A stretch of 33,501 nt of DNA from Marmoricola sp. (GTDB lineage: Bacteria > Actinomycetota > Actinomycetes > Propionibacteriales > Nocardioidaceae). The first letter of the stretch is position 1. Every line of letters begins with the position of its first letter. The notes under the pieces are model-generated. The model did not search any database, had not been told where the DNA came from, and saw only the letters and a program-made list of their open reading frames with translations. The stretch spans positions 1 to 33,501 of the forward strand of contig JAOPYC010000094.1 of assembly GCA_025964795.1 (NCBI GenBank), written 5' to 3'. Shown in pieces: positions 31,754 through 33,501 of this stretch. A program made the translations under genes and the position numbers.

Positions 31754-32479
31754 GTGCCCACGAGCGAACCCGACGACCAGCCGCCCCAGTTCACCGGGCG
31801 GCCGATCATGGACCAGGTCTGGGGCGACCTGGTCTTCCTGCACTGGCGGATCGAGCCGGAGCAGGTGGCGCCCCACCTTCCGCCCGGGTGCCGGCCGGAC
31901 GTCCATGACGGGTCGAGCTGGGTCGGGCTGATCGGGTTCGAGATGCGCGATGCCGGGTTCGGCTACGGCCACCCCGTCCCCTACTTCGGCGACTTCGGCG
32001 AGATCAACGTCCGGCTCTACTCGACCGACGACCAGGGTCGCCGCGGGGTGGTCTTCCGGTCGCTGGAGACCGAGCGCCTCGCCGTGACGGTGCTCGCCGG
32101 CGCGGTGGGCGTGCGCTACCGGTGGTCGCGGGTCCGCGTCGAGCGTGGGCCCACGACGCTGGGCTACCGGAGCTCGCGGCTGGCCCCTCCCTCCCGGGGA
32201 GCGACCACCGACTTCGCCGTACGCACCTCGCCGGGGGTGGTGCGCGACCCGCTCAGCGTGTTCCTCACCGCCCGCTGGGGGATGCACCACCACGTGGGCG
32301 CCCGGCCGCTGTGGGTGCCCAACACCCACACGCCGTGGCCGCTCCGGTCAGCAGAGCTGGAGCACTGCGCCGACGAGCTGGTGGCCGTCGCCGGGTTCCC
32401 CGGAGTCACGGACCGACCACCGGAGTCCGTGCTGTGGTCACCGGGGGTCCGTACCCAGTTCGGCCTGCCACGGAGCTGA
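31754..32479 (+). CDS. DUF2071 (YqjF-like) protein
   Basis: A 241-residue protein. The GTG at 31754 is chosen from its -10 spacing; the frame is open further upstream inside the flavin reductase gene. DUF2071 features: VWGDLVFLHWRIEPEQVAPH, LPPGCRPDVHDGSSWVGLIG, FGDFGEINVRLYSTDDQGRR and GVVFRSLETERL, with YRSSRLAPPSRGATT later and a Trp-rich NTHTPWPLRSAEL near the end. The family is a beta-barrel related to acetoacetate decarboxylase; its reaction is not known. Confidence 0.88.
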   Translation: MPTSEPDDQPPQFTGRPIMDQVWGDLVFLHWRIEPEQVAPHLPPGCRPDVHDGSSWVGLIGFEMRDAGFGYGHPVPYFGDFGEINVRLYSTDDQGRRGVVFRSLETERLAVTVLAGAVGVRYRWSRVRVERGPTTLGYRSSRLAPPSRGATTDFAVRTSPGVVRDPLSVFLTARWGMHHHVGARPLWVPNTHTPWPLRSAELEHCADELVAVAGFPGVTDRPPESVLWSPGVRTQFGLPRS

Positions 32480-32502
32480 GGCCAGCCAGGCGTCACCGGC
32501 CG

Positions 32503-32520
32503 TGTTCGCTGACAGCGATA
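32503..32520 (+). promoter_or_regulatory. ClgR-type operator upstream of clpC
   Basis: GTTCGCTGACAGCGATA (CGC at 32507-32509, five-base spacer TGACA, GCG at 32515-32517) fits the CGC-N5-GCG operator known for the actinobacterial ClgR regulator of clp genes. It lies just upstream of the likely -10 box (32542), the usual place for an activator. Confidence 0.7.
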
Positions 32521-32541
32521 ACCCTCTGAGGCTGGAACACG

Positions 32542-32547
32542 TAGGCT
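32542..32547 (+). promoter_or_regulatory. -10 box of clpC
   Basis: TAGGCT, with the ClgR box in place of a good -35. Predicted leader about 60 nt, ending in GAGGAG before the ATG at 32615. Confidence 0.5.
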
Positions 32548-32614
32548 GGGCGAAGGGTTTAACCGGCCGTGCGGGTCGCACTGGTCGACCCTGCAGATAC
32601 TTGAGGAGTAGCCC

Positions 32615-33501
32615 ATGTTCGAGCGGTTCACCGACCGAGCCCGACGAGTCGTCGTGCTGGCCCAGGAAGAGGCCCGCATGCTCTCGCACAACTACATCGG
32701 GACCGAGCACATCCTGCTCGGTCTCATCCACGAGGGCGACGGCATCGCCGCCAAGGCGCTGGAGAGCCTCGGCGTGTCGCTGGAGGCCGTGCGCGCCCAG
32801 GTCGAGGAGATCATCGGCCAGGGCCAGCAGGCGCCCAGCGGCCACATCCCGTTCACCCCTCGCGCCAAGAAGGTGCTCGAGCTCTCCCTGCGCGAGGCGC
32901 TGCAGCTCGGCCACAACTACATCGGCACCGAGCACATCCTGCTGGGCCTGATCCGTGAGGGCGAGGGCGTCGCCGCCCAGGTGCTGCACAAGCTCGGCGC
33001 CGACCTCAACCGGGTGCGCCAGCAGGTCATCCAGCTGCTGTCCGGCTACCAGGGAAAGGAGCAGCAGACCGCGGGCACGGCGCCCGAGGCCGCGCCCTCC
33101 AGCTCGCTGGTGCTCGACCAGTTCGGCCGCAACCTGACCCAGGCCGCCAAGGAGGGCAAGCTCGACCCCGTGATCGGACGTGGGCAGGAGATCGAGCGCG
33201 TCATGCAGATCCTGTCGCGGCGCAAGAAGAACAACCCGGTCCTGATCGGGGAGCCCGGCGTCGGCAAGACGACGATCGTCGAGGGCCTCGCCCAGGACAT
33301 CGTCCGCGGCGACGTGCCGGAGACGCTGAAGGACAAGCAGATCTACACGCTCGACCTCGGCGCCCTGGTCGCCGGCTCGCGCTACCGCGGTGACTTCGAG
33401 GAGCGCCTGAAGAAGGTCCTCAAGGAAATCCGGACCCGCGGCGACATCGTGCTGTTCATCGACGAGATCCACACCCTCGTCGGCGCCGGTGCGGCCGAGG
33501 G
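32615..33501 (+). CDS. clpC: ClpC AAA+ chaperone-unfoldase (3' end outside window)
   Basis: The first 295 residues of the Hsp100 ATPase that feeds proteins to ClpP. ATG at 32615 with GAGGAG upstream. N-domain with two Clp_N repeats: [39 protein letters not shown], and again [20 protein letters not shown] at about 106-125. Linker, then D1: [17 protein letters not shown], Walker [34 protein letters not shown] pore-loop region, Walker [20 protein letters not shown], where the window ends. No stop codon occurs. The position after lsr2 matches Rv3596c (clpC1). Confidence 0.98.
   Translation, partial: MFERFTDRARRVVVLAQEEARMLSHNYIGTEHILLGLIHEGDGIAAKALESLGVSLEAVRAQVEEIIGQGQQAPSGHIPFTPRAKKVLELSLREALQLGHNYIGTEHILLGLIREGEGVAAQVLHKLGADLNRVRQQVIQLLSGYQGKEQQTAGTAPEAAPSSSLVLDQFGRNLTQAAKEGKLDPVIGRGQEIERVMQILSRRKKNNPVLIGEPGVGKTTIVEGLAQDIVRGDVPETLKDKQIYTLDLGALVAGSRYRGDFEERLKKVLKEIRTRGDIVLFIDEIHTLVGAGAAE

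Noticed and set aside
1-33501. CRISPR arrays, tRNA or rRNA genes and insertion sequences
   Set aside because: I found no regularly spaced repeats, no tRNA-like cloverleaf, no rRNA signature and no transposase or terminal repeat pair, though a dedicated scan was not possible.

Overview
The window comes from a high-GC Gram-positive actinobacterium, most likely a Nocardioides-type member of the Propionibacteriales (the genus is inference). The base composition is very high in G+C. An Lsr2 gene is present. The block DUF2520 protein-panC-panD-nadB-nadC-coaX-lysS-lsr2-clpC follows the order known from Mycobacterium tuberculosis (Rv3603c to Rv3596c), with nadB and nadC added. Many genes start directly at, or 5-8 nt after, a TANNNT -10 box, as leaderless actinobacterial genes do.

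Region 1 (1-6352) is a catabolic or uptake locus. A HAL/PAL-fold lyase that has lost the Ala-Ser-Gly triad needed for the MIO cofactor is divergent from a tightly overlapping operon of an IclR regulator and a complete OpuC/QAT-type quaternary-amine ABC transporter (ATPase, two permeases, lipoprotein). MIO-less relatives of HAL include ergothionase, which removes trimethylamine from ergothioneine. I therefore propose an import-and-cleavage system for ergothioneine, hercynine or another aromatic betaine. The binding lipoprotein has its two halves in swapped order (a circular permutation), and a canonical-order tail fragment of such a protein lies just downstream.

Region 2 (6366-7244) is a small gene graveyard: an OpuAC-tail relic, a MarR-tail relic on the other strand, a short SHOCT-like ORF and about 400 nt without a convincing gene.

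Region 3 (7245-21842) is a cell-surface glycopolymer cluster. It holds rmlA, a degenerate GT2-like protein, a SAM methyltransferase in an operon with a very large GT2/CDP-glycerol glycerophosphotransferase, a second GT2 enzyme, an OafA-type acyltransferase with an SGNH domain, a GT61 enzyme, an FkbM methyltransferase and a TarS-like GT2 enzyme. Together these look like wall teichoic acid or capsule backbone synthesis plus glycosyl, acyl and methyl decoration. The genes are mostly in divergent and convergent pairs with very short or overlapping junctions.

Region 4 (22033-27697) is a cofactor operon: a DUF2520 Rossmann protein (candidate ketopantoate reductase), panC, panD, nadB, nadC and coaX, for pantothenate/CoA and NAD. 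Two long inverted-repeat elements of similar internal design lie in it, one across the nadB start and one after coaX.

Region 5 (27792-33501) has a Zn-type alcohol dehydrogenase-like gene on the minus strand, lysS with a low-GC patch, lsr2 with a very strong hairpin behind it, a flavin-reductase-like gene, a DUF2071 gene and the 5' part of clpC preceded by a ClgR-type operator. No rRNA, tRNA, CRISPR array or intact insertion sequence was seen.
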